From assembly GCF_021458635.1 (NCBI RefSeq), contig NZ_JAIRDQ010000002.1, positions 744,001-808,000 on the forward strand: a stretch of DNA of 64,000 bases, read 5' to 3'. Source of the stretch: Bradyrhizobium monzae. Lineage in GTDB: Bacteria > Pseudomonadota > Alphaproteobacteria > Rhizobiales > Xanthobacteraceae. A model generated the notes under the pieces. The model searched no databases. It was given only the letters and a program-made list of their open reading frames with translations, and was not told the DNA's origin. A program made the translations under genes and the position numbers. This document shows positions 1 to 9,000 of this stretch, piece by piece (within the stretch, counting starts at the first letter, position 1; each line of letters starts with the position of its first letter).

Positions 1-373
1 TTTGGGCATGGCCGGCGGAGCGGCGCAGCAGCGCACGGAGGCGCGCCAGCACCTCCTCCAGATGGAACGGCTTTGGCACGTAATCGTCGGCGCCGGCGTC
101 AAAGCCCTGGACCTTGTCGCTCCAGCGGTCGCGCGCGGTCAGGATCAGCACCGGCATGGTGCGGCCGTTGCGGCGCCAAGCCTCCAGCACCGAGATGCCG
201 TCCTTCTTCGGCAGGCCGATATCGAGCACCACGGCGTCGTACGGCTCGTTGTCGCCGAGATAATGCCCCTCCTCTCCGTCGAAGGCGCGGTCGACGACAT
301 AACCGGCGTCCGTCAGCGCCTTGGTGAGCTGACGATTGAGATCGGGGTCGTCCTCAACAACGAGCAGGCGCAC
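1..373 (-). CDS. OmpR/PhoB-family response regulator, N-terminal part (cut by window edge)
   Basis: Reading leftward from a GTG at 371-373, the frame is open to the window edge and begins VRLLVVEDDPDLNRQL. It shows the complete receiver-domain signature: the acidic pair EDD near residues 8-10, the phosphoacceptor Asp in VVLDIGLPKKDG, the Thr of LILTARD, and the Lys of YVPKPFHLEE. It runs on into the LLRRSAGHA linker, which in this family leads to a winged-helix DNA-binding domain; that domain lies outside the window. A GGAGAGAA ribosome binding site precedes the GTG. The partner kinase is presumably further left. It acts as a cytoplasmic transcription factor of a two-component system; the signal is unknown. 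Confidence 0.93.
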   Translation of the reverse strand, partial: MRLLVVEDDPDLNRQLTKALTDAGYVVDRAFDGEEGHYLGDNEPYDAVVLDIGLPKKDGISVLEAWRRNGRTMPVLILTARDRWSDKVQGFDAGADDYVPKPFHLEEVLARLRALLRRSAGHAQ

Positions 374-601
374 GCTTCTCTCCGAGATGGCTGCATCAAC
401 TACGCCAGAGATGAGCAATTCCGGCGTGAACTGAGTATGAACGCGGGGAACCGACCGCGTTACTTTTTGGTCATATACGATCTGTCCGGGCTAAACGCGA
501 CTGCGCCCGCCGCGCCACCGGATGAGCCGGGGGCATGGCGGGCGCAATCTGCCGCGGCACGCCGTGAGTCGGAAGGTCCGCCCTTCCCGTCGATTTAGCC
601 G

Positions 602-757
602 TCAGGTCCGAAAGAACACGAACCAGATGACGGCGAGAATCAGGATCGCAAGCCCGGTCGAGATGGCAAGCAGCGCGGCCACCGACGGCCCCGGTTCGCC
701 CTGGCGCGCCTCGGTTGCGGTTTCAACGATCTGATGCTGGTCTCGCGTGGTTGCCAT
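602..757 (-). CDS. small single-pass membrane protein, hypothetical (51 aa)
   Basis: The ATG at 757 opens a 51-codon frame beginning MATTRDQHQIVET. A Gly/Pro hinge (QGEPGPS) is followed by one strongly hydrophobic segment, VAALLAISTGLAILILAVIW, and a short FVFFRT end. The layout (polar N-terminus, single C-terminal membrane anchor) fits a small inner-membrane protein. It stands alone between the response regulator and ku and no function can be assigned. The coding call rests on the clean hydrophobic pattern and GC-rich third positions. The stretch 374-601 to its left shows no further gene. Confidence 0.6.
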   Translation of the reverse strand: MATTRDQHQIVETATEARQGEPGPSVAALLAISTGLAILILAVIWFVFFRT

Positions 758-827
758 GGTGGCCTCAATCTCTGAACGTCGCCTCCGACGACCGCGACCT
801 CATCACGGCCCTGTGTCCGGAGCCAAC

Positions 828-872
828 GCCCGATCCGATATGATGTTCCGGCCTTTTGCCGCCGGATCGGGC
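828..872. repeat. inverted repeat between the divergent small membrane gene and ku
   Basis: GCCCGATCCG at 828-837 is the exact reverse complement of CGGATCGGGC at 863-872, with a 25-base spacer. There is no T run, so it is not a classical terminator. It could be an operator or a transcript hairpin in the 235-base spacer ahead of ku. Nothing else was recognised in 758-992. Confidence 0.5.
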
Positions 873-992
873 AGAACCGCGGGGTCAGCGACTGGTTAAC
901 GCAGTTGCAAGAATCCGCGCTGAGCCGTGTATGATTCGGTGTTCCCCGATGGTATCTTCATAAGTCTGTCCCTGTTGCGTTTGGAGTAACCC

Positions 993-1991
993 ATGGCCCC
1001 CCGTGCCAATTGGAAGGGTTTTTTGCGCCTCTCGCTCGTGACCTGCCCGGTCGCGCTGTATCCGGCCACATCGGATACCGAGAAGGTCTCGTTCAACCAG
1101 ATCAATCGCAAGACCGGCCACCGGATCAAGTATCTCAAGGTCGACGCCGAGACCGGGGACGAGGTGACCTCCGAGGACATCGTCAAGGGCTACAAGGTCG
1201 ACACCGACACCTACATCGAGGTCACCAAGGACGAGCTCGACGACATCGCGCTGGACTCGACCCATACGATCGACATCGACGAGTTCGTGCCGAAGGCCGA
1301 CATCGACAACCGTTATCTGATCCGCCCCTACTACCTCGTTCCGGACGGCAAGGTCGGCCACGACGCCTACGCGGTGATCCGCGAGACCATCCGCAGCATG
1401 GACAAGGTCGCGATCGGCCGCGTGGTGCTGACCAATCGCGAGCACATCATCGCACTCGAGCCGCTCGAGAGCGGGCTGATGGGCACGCTGCTGCGCTATC
1501 CCTACGAGGTACGCAGCGAGAGCGAATATTTCGACGACATTCAGGACGTCAAGCTGACAGAGGACATGCTCGACCTCGCCAAGCACATCGTGGAGAAGAA
1601 GTCTGGCGCGTTCGAACCCGAGCTGTTCGAAGACCATTACGAGAGCGCGCTGATCGACCTCATCAACAAGAAGCGCGCGGGCGCGCCGATCGCAGCCAAG
1701 ACCACACCGAAGAGCGGCGGCAACGTCATCAACCTGATGGACGCGCTGAAGAAGAGCCTCGCGAGCGAGAAGGACGCGGCGCCCAGGGCGAAGGTTGCCA
1801 AGGAGACGGTCAAGGAGACCGCCAGGGAAGCCGTCAAGGCCAAGAAGCCGAAGAAGCGCGTCGAGGGCCAGCGCGAGATGCTGCTGCCGATCTCGGGCAA
1901 GGGCGGCAAGGACGCAGCGGCCAAGGAAGCTGCACCGAAGAAGGCCGAAAAGCCGGTGCGCGCCACGACACGGACGAAGAAGGCCGGCTGA
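993..1991 (+). CDS. ku: Ku protein, non-homologous end joining
   Basis: A bacterial Ku homodimer subunit that binds DNA double-strand ends and recruits ligase D. The start MAPRANWKGFLRLSLVTCPVAL and the downstream blocks FNQINRKTGHRIKY, TIDIDEFVPKADID and PYYLVPDGKVG are the Ku beta-barrel core (about residues 8-190). LTEDMLDLAKHIVEKKSGAFEPELFEDHYESAL is the conserved C-terminal core helix region, split here only by description. After residue 240 follows a long Lys/Ala/Glu-rich tail, making the protein 332 residues, longer than the usual 260-290. Such basic tails are known to help DNA binding. The ATG at 993 gives the standard N-terminus. No ligD is visible within 64 kb on the right, so its ligase must be elsewhere. 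Confidence 0.95.
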   Translation: MAPRANWKGFLRLSLVTCPVALYPATSDTEKVSFNQINRKTGHRIKYLKVDAETGDEVTSEDIVKGYKVDTDTYIEVTKDELDDIALDSTHTIDIDEFVPKADIDNRYLIRPYYLVPDGKVGHDAYAVIRETIRSMDKVAIGRVVLTNREHIIALEPLESGLMGTLLRYPYEVRSESEYFDDIQDVKLTEDMLDLAKHIVEKKSGAFEPELFEDHYESALIDLINKKRAGAPIAAKTTPKSGGNVINLMDALKKSLASEKDAAPRAKVAKETVKETAREAVKAKKPKKRVEGQREMLLPISGKGGKDAAAKEAAPKKAEKPVRATTRTKKAG

Positions 1992-2049
1992 CGACCTCGC
2001 GCCACCGATCGCGCCGTGACGTTTCCCCTCACCGATCGGGCAGCCTGAC

Positions 2050-2286
2050 ATGCCCTGGTCGACGCCGTTCGACGATCCGATCGACCTGCGCGGCGGACGC
2101 CGGCTCCGTACGCTGCAAGAGGCCGCCGACTTCATCATGAAGCTGCCCGAAGCCGAGCAGCAGGAGCCGCGCTGGCAAACCGCAATCGAGATGCTGATCA
2201 ACGCGGCGGAGGCCGGCGGCGGCTGGCTGATGTTCGCGCGCGTCGGGATGCTGCGGGCGTTGAACGCGGACGGCCGCCGTGGATGA
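2050..2286 (+). CDS. conserved hypothetical protein downstream of ku (78 aa)
   Basis: The ATG at 2050 gives MPWSTPFDDPIDL, then GRRLRTLQEAADFIMKLP and TAIEMLINAAEAGGGWLMF. The sequence is soluble-looking and partly helical, with no signal peptide or membrane segment. Codon usage matches the neighbours. It starts 58 bases after ku on the same strand, so it may share its transcript, although no functional link is shown. I do not recognise a named domain, though proteins with a GG-RLRTLQEAA-type start are familiar to me from rhizobial genomes. Confidence 0.75.
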   Translation: MPWSTPFDDPIDLRGGRRLRTLQEAADFIMKLPEAEQQEPRWQTAIEMLINAAEAGGGWLMFARVGMLRALNADGRRG

Positions 2287-2474
2287 GCCGCGATCGGTAT
2301 GCTTGCCGATAGGTTGACGAACAGCCTCAAAAATCCCTTAAGCGAGGCGCGCACCTTTCGCACCATCATGTCATCGTGTCGCACTGAGTATTCCTACGGA
2401 AGCCAAAATTAACTTCCGATTCCCCTTACGCGCACCATGGTCTGGCCATCGATCGAGCCAGGGTTCGCAGCTTC

Positions 2475-2657
2475 GTGCCGCAGCAGGACGCCAGAAAGAA
2501 CTACATCGGCATCGTGAATGACACGACCGAGGACGAGCGCATCGCCGACGGTGCGGCACGCCTGCAGCCGCATGCGGTGGGCTATCTGGTCAGCCGTCTC
2601 GCGGCCATGCTGGGACGCGCTCGCAAGGATGCGCCGGGACGCACCACCACGGGTTGA
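2475..2657 (+). CDS. possible small hypothetical protein (60 aa)
   Basis: A GTG-started frame (MPQQDARKNYIGIVND...) of 60 codons has strongly G/C-rich third positions and a plausible soluble composition ending GRARKDAPGRTTTG. There is no convincing ribosome binding site before the GTG, and no in-frame ATG. It lies alone in the spacer between the previous gene and the pilin, so it is either a genuine small gene or a chance frame. No domain was recognised. Confidence 0.4.
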   Translation: MPQQDARKNYIGIVNDTTEDERIADGAARLQPHAVGYLVSRLAAMLGRARKDAPGRTTTG

Positions 2658-2703
2658 GCCGGGCCAGCTTTCCTTCATTTCAATTGGATAATGAAACCTT
2701 CGT

Positions 2704-2722
2704 TTAACGGCTGTTACGTTAA
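2704..2722. promoter_or_regulatory. TTAACG-N7-CGTTAA palindrome upstream of the pilin gene
   Basis: TTAACG at 2704-2709 and CGTTAA at 2717-2722 form an exact 6-base inverted repeat with a 7-base spacer, about 120 bases upstream of the pilin start. Its TTAA ends recall CtrA half-sites, but the spacing between them is 11 rather than the canonical 7, so assignment to CtrA is doubtful. Confidence 0.35.
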
Positions 2723-2843
2723 GACACAGCGGGCAAGGTTCGGCTGAGCCTTGCATATTTGACGCGCGCAAATGCCCGTCGATCGCTTTACCAGTTTCAT
2801 AACGCCGCGCGCTTACATTGGACCGGATGATGAGGAGTTGGCG

Positions 2844-3008
2844 ATGATTTTGCTCAGGTCTTTTCTTGCCGATGAGAAAGCCGCCACCGCGATCGAGTAT
2901 GGCCTGATCGCCGCCGGCGTCGCTCTTGCCATCGTGACGGTCGTGACCAACACGGGCAGTGTCCTCCTCAGCAACAAGTTCAACTCGATCAGCGCGGCCG
3001 CGAAGTAA
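2844..3008 (+). CDS. Flp/Fap-type pilin (54 aa prepilin)
   Basis: The product begins MILLRSFLADEKAATAIEYGLIAAGVALAIV, described here in two parts: a short basic leader with polar residues, then the class IVb pilin signature ATAIEYGLIAAG with the conserved Glu-Tyr. CpaA-type prepilin peptidase would cleave ahead of the hydrophobic helix. The helix (about residues 17-38) mediates assembly of Tad/Flp pili. I prefer the ATG at 2844, which has GAGGAG 7 bases upstream; a longer in-frame start at 2772 would add a non-pilin leader. No tad or cpa assembly gene is in the window, so this is an isolated pilin copy. A perfect palindrome lies 12 bases after the stop. Confidence 0.92.
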   Translation: MILLRSFLADEKAATAIEYGLIAAGVALAIVTVVTNTGSVLLSNKFNSISAAAK

Positions 3009-3019
3009 GGCCGTCCCCT

Positions 3020-3099
3020 CGTCATTGCGAGCGCAGCGAAGCAATCCAGAGTCTTTCCGCGGAGGGACTCTGGATTGCTTCGCTGCGCTCGCAATGACG
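3020..3099. repeat. REP-like palindrome, copy 1 (GTCATTGCGAG type)
   Basis: Two exact 34-base complementary arms, 3020-3053 and 3066-3099, flank a 12-base loop containing TCCGCGGA. The outer end reads CGTCATTGCGAGCGCAGCG. Related copies lie at 36684-36770 and 45613-45697. Just after the pilin stop it could stop transcription or protect the 3' end. Confidence 0.95.
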
Positions 3100-3176
3100 G
3101 AATTCCAGGCCACAGCACTTCCCTTTCACTCGCACTTTCATCCCTAGACACACCTTCGCGCTCTCGCGGATGGTTT

Positions 3177-3640
3177 TCACGGTGTCCTTCGTGCTCTCCC
3201 CGGGGAGCGATGCACTATTGCCCCCGTCGCCATGCAGATGACTGATGCGCGTGCCCGGTCGGGCCGCCACATCACCGCAGGACTTGACGCACAGGCTCCG
3301 GGCGCCAAGACCACACGACTTCTCCGTCCGCGCACATCTTCGTCTGCATCCCCCACGGCTGGCGTGCGCTCGCCATGAAGGCCATCCGAAGACGCAGTCA
3401 GCGCCGTGTCGTGCCACGCGAAGCGCTGCTCACGGTTTCCCGCCCTGCAGTCACCCCTGCGCGCCGACGCCGTCGCGGCCACCGCATCCCTGCCCCGTCT
3501 CGTGACGATCGCGAAACGCCCTTGTGGCGGGCGGGATGTTTCGGGTTTTACGCCAAAACGAAATTTCTGTAAATACGAATATCCTGGTGACCGGCGATTG
3601 ACCCAGCGCTGGCGTATTTTGCCCGTCGGGCAACACAAGG
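3177..3640 (-). repeat. degenerate dispersed intergenic repeat (probable)
   Basis: No gene can be supported in 3100-3776. The minus strand of this stretch resembles a degenerate intergenic element that I recall occurring repeatedly in Bradyrhizobium genomes, with a GGGCAA-bounded end (the palindrome TTGCCCGTCGGGCAA at 3619-3633), a GATCGTGACGA block with its GGGATG...GCGGTG neighbour, and a CCGGGGAGAGCACGAAGGAC block at the other end. A 168-codon frame across it encodes Arg/Ala-rich sequence without domain character and is probably not a protein. The assignment rests on memory of the pattern. Confidence 0.5.
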
Positions 3641-3776
3641 GGTCGTGGCCCATCGGCGGCCGTCCGAACCCCATTTCCGTCAACTTTGACGCCCATGCGA
3701 GTGCTGATATTCTTCACGGGGTGGCGCGACGAGCCATGCGGTCAATCATTGAACCAGAACTGTTTGAAGGACGCAG

Positions 3777-4166
3777 ATGAGACGCGCGACGCTCCTGGCT
3801 TTCTGCCTCATGTTGGTCGGCGTCGGGCTGCAGGACAGCGCGAGGGCACAGAGTTCGGCCGCGCCACCGGTTTCGCTGACCCCGCCCAAGGCATCGCCAC
3901 CGCGCGCGGGCACGAAAAATCCGCCGCCTGCGTCCGACAGGATGTCGTCGACACCGGCGACCAGCGGATCTCCACAATTGCCGAATCCTGCTCCCGCCGC
4001 CGATTACGATGGCTTCAGCGCCAGTACCGACGACAATGACGCACCAAGCCAGCTGCCGCCGCCTGTGAGGTCGCGCGCGGCGAAAGATTCCGACGCGCAG
4101 TCATCGATTGATCAGGAAGACGAGGCGTTGAAGCGAAAACTGACCATTTGTAAAAACTGCAAATAA
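3777..4166 (+). CDS. small secreted Pro/Ala/Ser-rich protein, hypothetical (129 aa)
   Basis: The ATG at 3777 follows AAGGA at good spacing. A Sec signal peptide (MRRATLLAFCLMLVGVGLQ, cleavage likely near ARAQ-SS, residue 24-25) leads into a low-complexity, Pro/Ser/Ala-rich chain without domains. The end, LKRKLTICKNCK, has two Cys three residues apart, suggesting a disulfide or metal site. It is probably periplasmic and disordered. It is monocistronic; the next gene starts 130 bases on, behind its own leader hairpin. Confidence 0.72.
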   Translation: MRRATLLAFCLMLVGVGLQDSARAQSSAAPPVSLTPPKASPPRAGTKNPPPASDRMSSTPATSGSPQLPNPAPAADYDGFSASTDDNDAPSQLPPPVRSRAAKDSDAQSSIDQEDEALKRKLTICKNCK

Positions 4167-4245
4167 GCTCCATCCGCGCTACGAGAGCTCGCTGCATAGC
4201 TGACTGTCACTTGCTCACGCTTTACCCTCCCGGCATTTCCTGATC

Positions 4246-4290
4246 CTCTCTCCGTAACGGCCGGAGCAACCGGCCTCGCCAGGGAGAGAG
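4246..4290 (+). promoter_or_regulatory. leader hairpin that can pair the ribosome binding site of the ThDP enzyme gene
   Basis: CTCTCTCC at 4246-4253 is complementary to GGAGAGAG at 4283-4290, which is the Shine-Dalgarno stretch five bases before the ATG at 4296. Nested inside, GGCCGG at 4259-4264 pairs with CCGGCC at 4270-4275. The folded form would hide the ribosome binding site. It could be a thermosensor, protein-binding or ligand-sensing element; the conserved core of a TPP riboswitch is not present. Confidence 0.5.
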
Positions 4291-4295
4291 ACGCC

Positions 4296-5930
4296 ATGAA
4301 GCTCGGCACCGCCATTGCGGAAATCATGCGGCGCGAGGGGATCGAGATCCTCTGCGGCTATCCCGTCAATCATCTGATCGAGCACGCGGCGAAGGCCGAG
4401 ATCCGTCCCGTGATGGTGCGGCAGGAACGCGTCGGCGTGCACATGGCGGATGCGATCTCACGGGTCACGTCGGGACGCACGATCGGCGCGTTCTGCATGC
4501 AGCACGGACCCGGCGCGGAGAACGCGATGGGCGGCGTCGCACAGTGTTTTGGTGAATCCGTGCCCGTGCTGGTGCTGCCGATGGGCTATCAGCGCAGGCT
4601 TGCGCATATCGAGCCGAACTTCAATTCCAGCGAGGCGATGAAGCCGTTTTCGAAATCGTCCGAGCCGATCATCCTGGCGGCCGAGGTCACCAATATCTTT
4701 CGGCGCGCCTTCACCAAGCTGAAGAACGGCCGCGGCGGGCCGGTGATCGTGGAAATTCCCGCCGACATGTGGAACGAGGAGGTACCGGAACCGCTGAACT
4801 ACACGCCGGTGCTGCGCACCCGATACGGCGCCGACCCCGTGCATGTGAAGGAAGCGGCCGCCCTGCTGGTCAACGCCAGGCGTCCCTTGATCTATGCCGG
4901 CCAGGGCGTGCACTACGCGCAGGCGTGGCCGCAGCTGAAGCGGCTTGCGGAGCGGCTCGCCATTCCCGTCACCACCAGCCTCGGTGGCAAATCGTCATTC
5001 CCGGAAACCCATCCGCTCTCGCTCGGCTCCGGCGGGCTTGCGGTGCCGCGCGCGGTGCCGAAATTCCTCGCCGAGGCCGACGTCATCTTCGGCATCGGCT
5101 GCTCCTTCACCGAGACCAGCTTTGGCATCGCCATGCCGAAGGGCAAGACCGTCATCCATTCGACGCTCGATCCGAACCATCTCAACAAGGACGTCGAAGC
5201 CAAGATCGGCCTCGTCGGCGACGCCGGCCTCGTGCTCGATGCGCTGCTGAAGGAAATCGGCAAGACGGTTACCGCCGATCGCGATGCCTCGGCCGTCGCC
5301 GCCGAGATCGCGGCCTCGCACCGGGAGTGGCTGGCGAAATGGATGCCGAAGCTCACCAGCAACGATGCGCCGCTCAATCCCTACCGGGTGCTGTGGGACC
5401 TGCAACACACCGTCGATATCGACAACACCATCATCACCCATGATGCCGGCAGCCCGCGCGACCAGCTCTCGCCGTTCTGGAAGGCGGTGACGCCCCTCTC
5501 CTATCTTGGCTGGGGCAAGACGACGCAGCTCGGCTACGGCCTCGGGCTGGCCATGGGCGCAAAACTCGCAAAACCCGACAAGCTCTGCATCAATGTCTGG
5601 GGCGATGCGGCCATCGGCTTTACGGGCATGGATTTCGAGACCGCGGTGCGCGAGCGCATCCCGATCATGTCGATCCTGCTCAACAATTTCTCGATGGCGA
5701 TCGAATTAAAGGTGATGCCGATCTCGACCGAGAAATATCGCTCCACCGACATTTCGGGCGACTATGCCGCGATGGCGCGCGCCTTCGGCGGCTACGGCGA
5801 ACGGGTGACCAAGCCGGAAGACATCATCCCCGCGATCAAGCGCGGCATCCAGAAGACGCAGGAAGGCATCCCTGTGCTGCTGGAGTTCATCACCAGCAAG
5901 GAGACCGAGGTGTCGCGACCGGGGACTTGA
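4296..5930 (+). CDS. thiamine-diphosphate-dependent enzyme, acetolactate synthase/benzoylformate decarboxylase-like
   Basis: A 544-residue protein with the three-domain ThDP fold. The N-terminal PYR domain (about 1-170) has LCGYPVNHLIEHA and a conserved activating Glu44 in VRQERVGVHMAD. The central domain (about 180-310) has LLVNARRPLIYAGQG. The C-terminal PP domain (about 350-530) carries the cofactor motif GDAAIGFTGMDFETAV followed by LLNN. Members of the family decarboxylate or condense 2-oxo acids; the substrate is not evident. It lacks the usual GDGS core (GDAA instead), which is seen in divergent members. It sits alone and is preceded by a hairpin containing its ribosome binding site. 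It is not a typical IlvB and no small subunit is nearby. Confidence 0.9.
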   Translation: MKLGTAIAEIMRREGIEILCGYPVNHLIEHAAKAEIRPVMVRQERVGVHMADAISRVTSGRTIGAFCMQHGPGAENAMGGVAQCFGESVPVLVLPMGYQRRLAHIEPNFNSSEAMKPFSKSSEPIILAAEVTNIFRRAFTKLKNGRGGPVIVEIPADMWNEEVPEPLNYTPVLRTRYGADPVHVKEAAALLVNARRPLIYAGQGVHYAQAWPQLKRLAERLAIPVTTSLGGKSSFPETHPLSLGSGGLAVPRAVPKFLAEADVIFGIGCSFTETSFGIAMPKGKTVIHSTLDPNHLNKDVEAKIGLVGDAGLVLDALLKEIGKTVTADRDASAVAAEIAASHREWLAKWMPKLTSNDAPLNPYRVLWDLQHTVDIDNTIITHDAGSPRDQLSPFWKAVTPLSYLGWGKTTQLGYGLGLAMGAKLAKPDKLCINVWGDAAIGFTGMDFETAVRERIPIMSILLNNFSMAIELKVMPISTEKYRSTDISGDYAAMARAFGGYGERVTKPEDIIPAIKRGIQKTQEGIPVLLEFITSKETEVSRPGT

Positions 5931-6019
5931 GGCAGCTGCAGGGCCGCGAGCGCTGGCTCCGGCCGCAGGAGATGTGATAATCCGGCCTGGTGCCGCGCCT
6001 GTCGCGGCATTCAGCCGGA

Positions 6020-9000
6020 ATGCAAATGACCACCCTTTCCAACGATGCTGCCGGGATCGACGAGCTCAAGCGGCAATTGCAGTCCGCCACAGCCGAGAAT
6101 GCGCGGCTGCGCGATCGGCAAAACGCCAGCGCCGAGATCTTGCGCACCATCGCCGCCTCTCCCTCCGATGCCCGGCCGGTCTTCGCGGCGATCGCATCCA
6201 GCTCAAAACGCCTGCTCGGCGGCTTCTCCGCCACTGTGCTCCAGTTCATCGGCGATGAGCTGCACCTCGTGGCGTTTACGCCGACCAGCCCGGAAGGCGA
6301 CGAAGGGCTGAAGGCGTCGTTCCCGCGACGGATCGAGGATTTTCCGACCTTCGCGCTGGTTCGCGGCGGCGAGACGATCCAGTTTCCCGACAGCGAAGCC
6401 AGTGACGTGCCGGAGCTGAACCGCGATCTCGCGCGGCTGCGTGGCTTCCGCAGCGTGCTGTTCATGCCGCTGATGAACTGCGGCACGGCGGTCGGCATGA
6501 TCAGCGTCACGCGCACCGAGACCGGTGCGTTTGCGCCCGACCTCGTGGAACTGCTCCAGACCTTTGCCGACCAGGCGGTGATCGCGATCGAGAATGCTCG
6601 GCTGTTCAACGAGACGCGCGAGGCGCTGGAACGCCAGACCGCCACGGCCGACATCTTGAGAGTGATGGCGGCGTCGCCCTCGGACGTGCAGCCGGTGTTC
6701 GACGCCATCGCCGCCAATGCCAACCGGCTGATCGGCGGCTTTTCCACCGCCGTGCTGCGCTACATCGACGGCGCGGCGCATCTTGCGGCCTTCACGCCGG
6801 GCGATCCGGAAGGCGATCGCGTGCTGCAGGCGTCGTTCCCGGTGCCGTTCGCCCAGTTCCCGGCCTACCAGCTCACCGCTCATGGTGAATCCGCTCAGCT
6901 GCCCGACACCGAGCTCGAGCCCGCGGCGCGCGACGTCGCCCGCGCGCGTGGCTTTCGCAGCATGCTGTTCACGCCGCTGATGAGCGAGGGAGAGGCCAAA
7001 GGCGTCATCATCGCCACGCGGCGGGCAACCGGCGCGTTCGCCGAGCATCATGTGCGGCTGTTGCAAACCTTCGCCGACCAGGCCGTGATCGCAGTCAAGA
7101 ATGTCAGCCTGTTCAATGCGACCAGGGAAGCGCTGGAACGGCAGACCGCGACAGCCGACATCCTCAAGGTGATCGCCGCCTCGCCCGCCGACGTTACGCC
7201 GGTGTTCCAGGCGATCTCCGACAGCGCCAAGGCGCTGGTCGGCGGCCATTCCTCCACCGTCACCCGCGTCATCGACGGCCTGCTGCATCTGGCGGCGTTC
7301 ACCACCGACAACGAGGCGGGCAATGCCGAGCTGCTCAGCACGTTCCCGGCGCCGCTGTCGTCGTCAGGCATTCACAGCCGGGTCGCGACCAGCGGCGCAT
7401 ACGCGTTCCGCAGCGACATGCAGAACGAGGCAGACCTGACCGAGGCGATGCGGGAGCTGGCGCGGACGCGCGGCTACCGCAGCATCCTCGTGATCCCGAT
7501 GCTGCGCGATGGCGTTGCGATCGGCACCATCGGCGTGACACGCCCCGAAGCCGGTCATTTCCCCGACAAGGCAATCAACCTGCTCAAGACCTTTGCCGAC
7601 CAGGCCGTGATCGCGATCGAGAACACGCGCCTGTTCAACGAGGTGCAGGACCGCACGCGCGAGCTTACCGAATCCCTGGAGCAACAAACCGCGACATCGG
7701 AGGTGCTCGCTGTCATCAGCCGATCGAATGGCGATCTCGCGCCGGTCTTCGAGGCGATGCTCGGCAAGGCAATGCAGCTCTGCGGTGCCAGTTTCGGCGT
7801 GCTCAATACCTACGATGGCACGCAGTTCCACACAGCCGCGACTTACGGCCTGCCCCCCGCCTACGATGAATTCCGGCGCAAGGCGCCCCTCAACTATGGT
7901 CCGGCCACCGCGCCCGCGCGCCTTTTGAGGGGCGAACCGTTCGTCGAAATGGTCGACCTTCTGGAGTCGGACGTCTATCGCAGCGGAGAGCCGAACCGCC
8001 GGGCCTTGGTCGATCTCGGCGGCGCGCGCTGTCTGCTCGCCGTGCCGTTGCTCCAGGACGAGCGCGTGGTCGGCAACGTCATGATCTTCAGACAGGAGAA
8101 CCGGCGCTTCTCGCGGAAGCAGATCACCTTGCTAAGCCAGTTCGCGGCGCAAGCCGTGATCGCCATCGAGAACGCGCGGCTGCTCAGCGAATTGCGTCAG
8201 CGCACCGAGAATTTGACCGAGTCGCTGCAACAGCAGACGGCGACTGCCGACGTGCTCAAGGTTATCAGCCGCTCGGCGTTCGACTTGCAGGCCGTGCTCG
8301 ATACGCTGGTCGAATCGGCGGCGCGACTATGCGAAGCCGATATGGCGGCGATTACCCGCAAGACCGGCAGCACCTATTTTCGGGCTGGCTCCCACGGCTT
8401 CCCGGCCAAGTTCGTCGAATATGTAAGAGATCTCCCGGTCCGGCCAGACAGGCGCACCATCACAGGCCGGACTTTGCTCGGCGACAAGGTCGTCCATGTC
8501 ACCGACGTGCTCGAAGACCCCGATTACTTCTTTGAAGGCCAGGAATTGAGCGGCAATCCGCGCAGCTTCCTCGGTGTGCCCTTGCTGCGCGAAGGCAGCA
8601 CGGTTGGCGCTATCGTTCTCGCGCGTCGCGCAATCCGGCCGTTCAGCGAAAAGCAGATCGAACTCGTTACCAGCTTCGCCGACCAAGCCGTCATCGCGAT
8701 CGAGAATGTGCGCCTCTTCGACGAGGTGCAGGCCCGCACCAGCGAGCTCGCCAGGTCGCTCGACGATCTTCGCGCGGCGCAGGACCGGCTGATCCAGACC
8801 GAGAAGCTGGCCTCGCTCGGCCAACTCACCGCCGGCATCGCGCACGAGATCAAGAACCCGCTCAACTTCGTCAACAATTTCGCCGCGCTCTCCGCCGAGC
8901 TGACGGACGAGCTGAACGAGGTGCTGGGGCCCGTTTCGCTCGGCGACGACATCCGCAACGACGTCGACGAGCTGACCGGGATGCTGAAGGACAATCTGCA

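Noticed and set aside
885-2384. A 499-codon minus-strand frame opposite ku
   Set aside because: Ku on the plus strand is certain; this frame has Leu/Asp/Val repeats typical of antisense.
2409-3113. A 234-codon minus-strand frame across the spacer and the pilin gene
   Set aside because: It runs through the REP-like palindrome and the pilin in antisense; not a credible protein.
3177-3683. A 168-codon minus-strand frame after the pilin
   Set aside because: Arg/Ala-rich text across a dispersed repeat, no ribosome binding site; treated as repeat.
4200-4295. TPP riboswitch before the ThDP enzyme
   Set aside because: The conserved CTGAGA and ACCTGATC-type core is absent; only a simple hairpin is seen.
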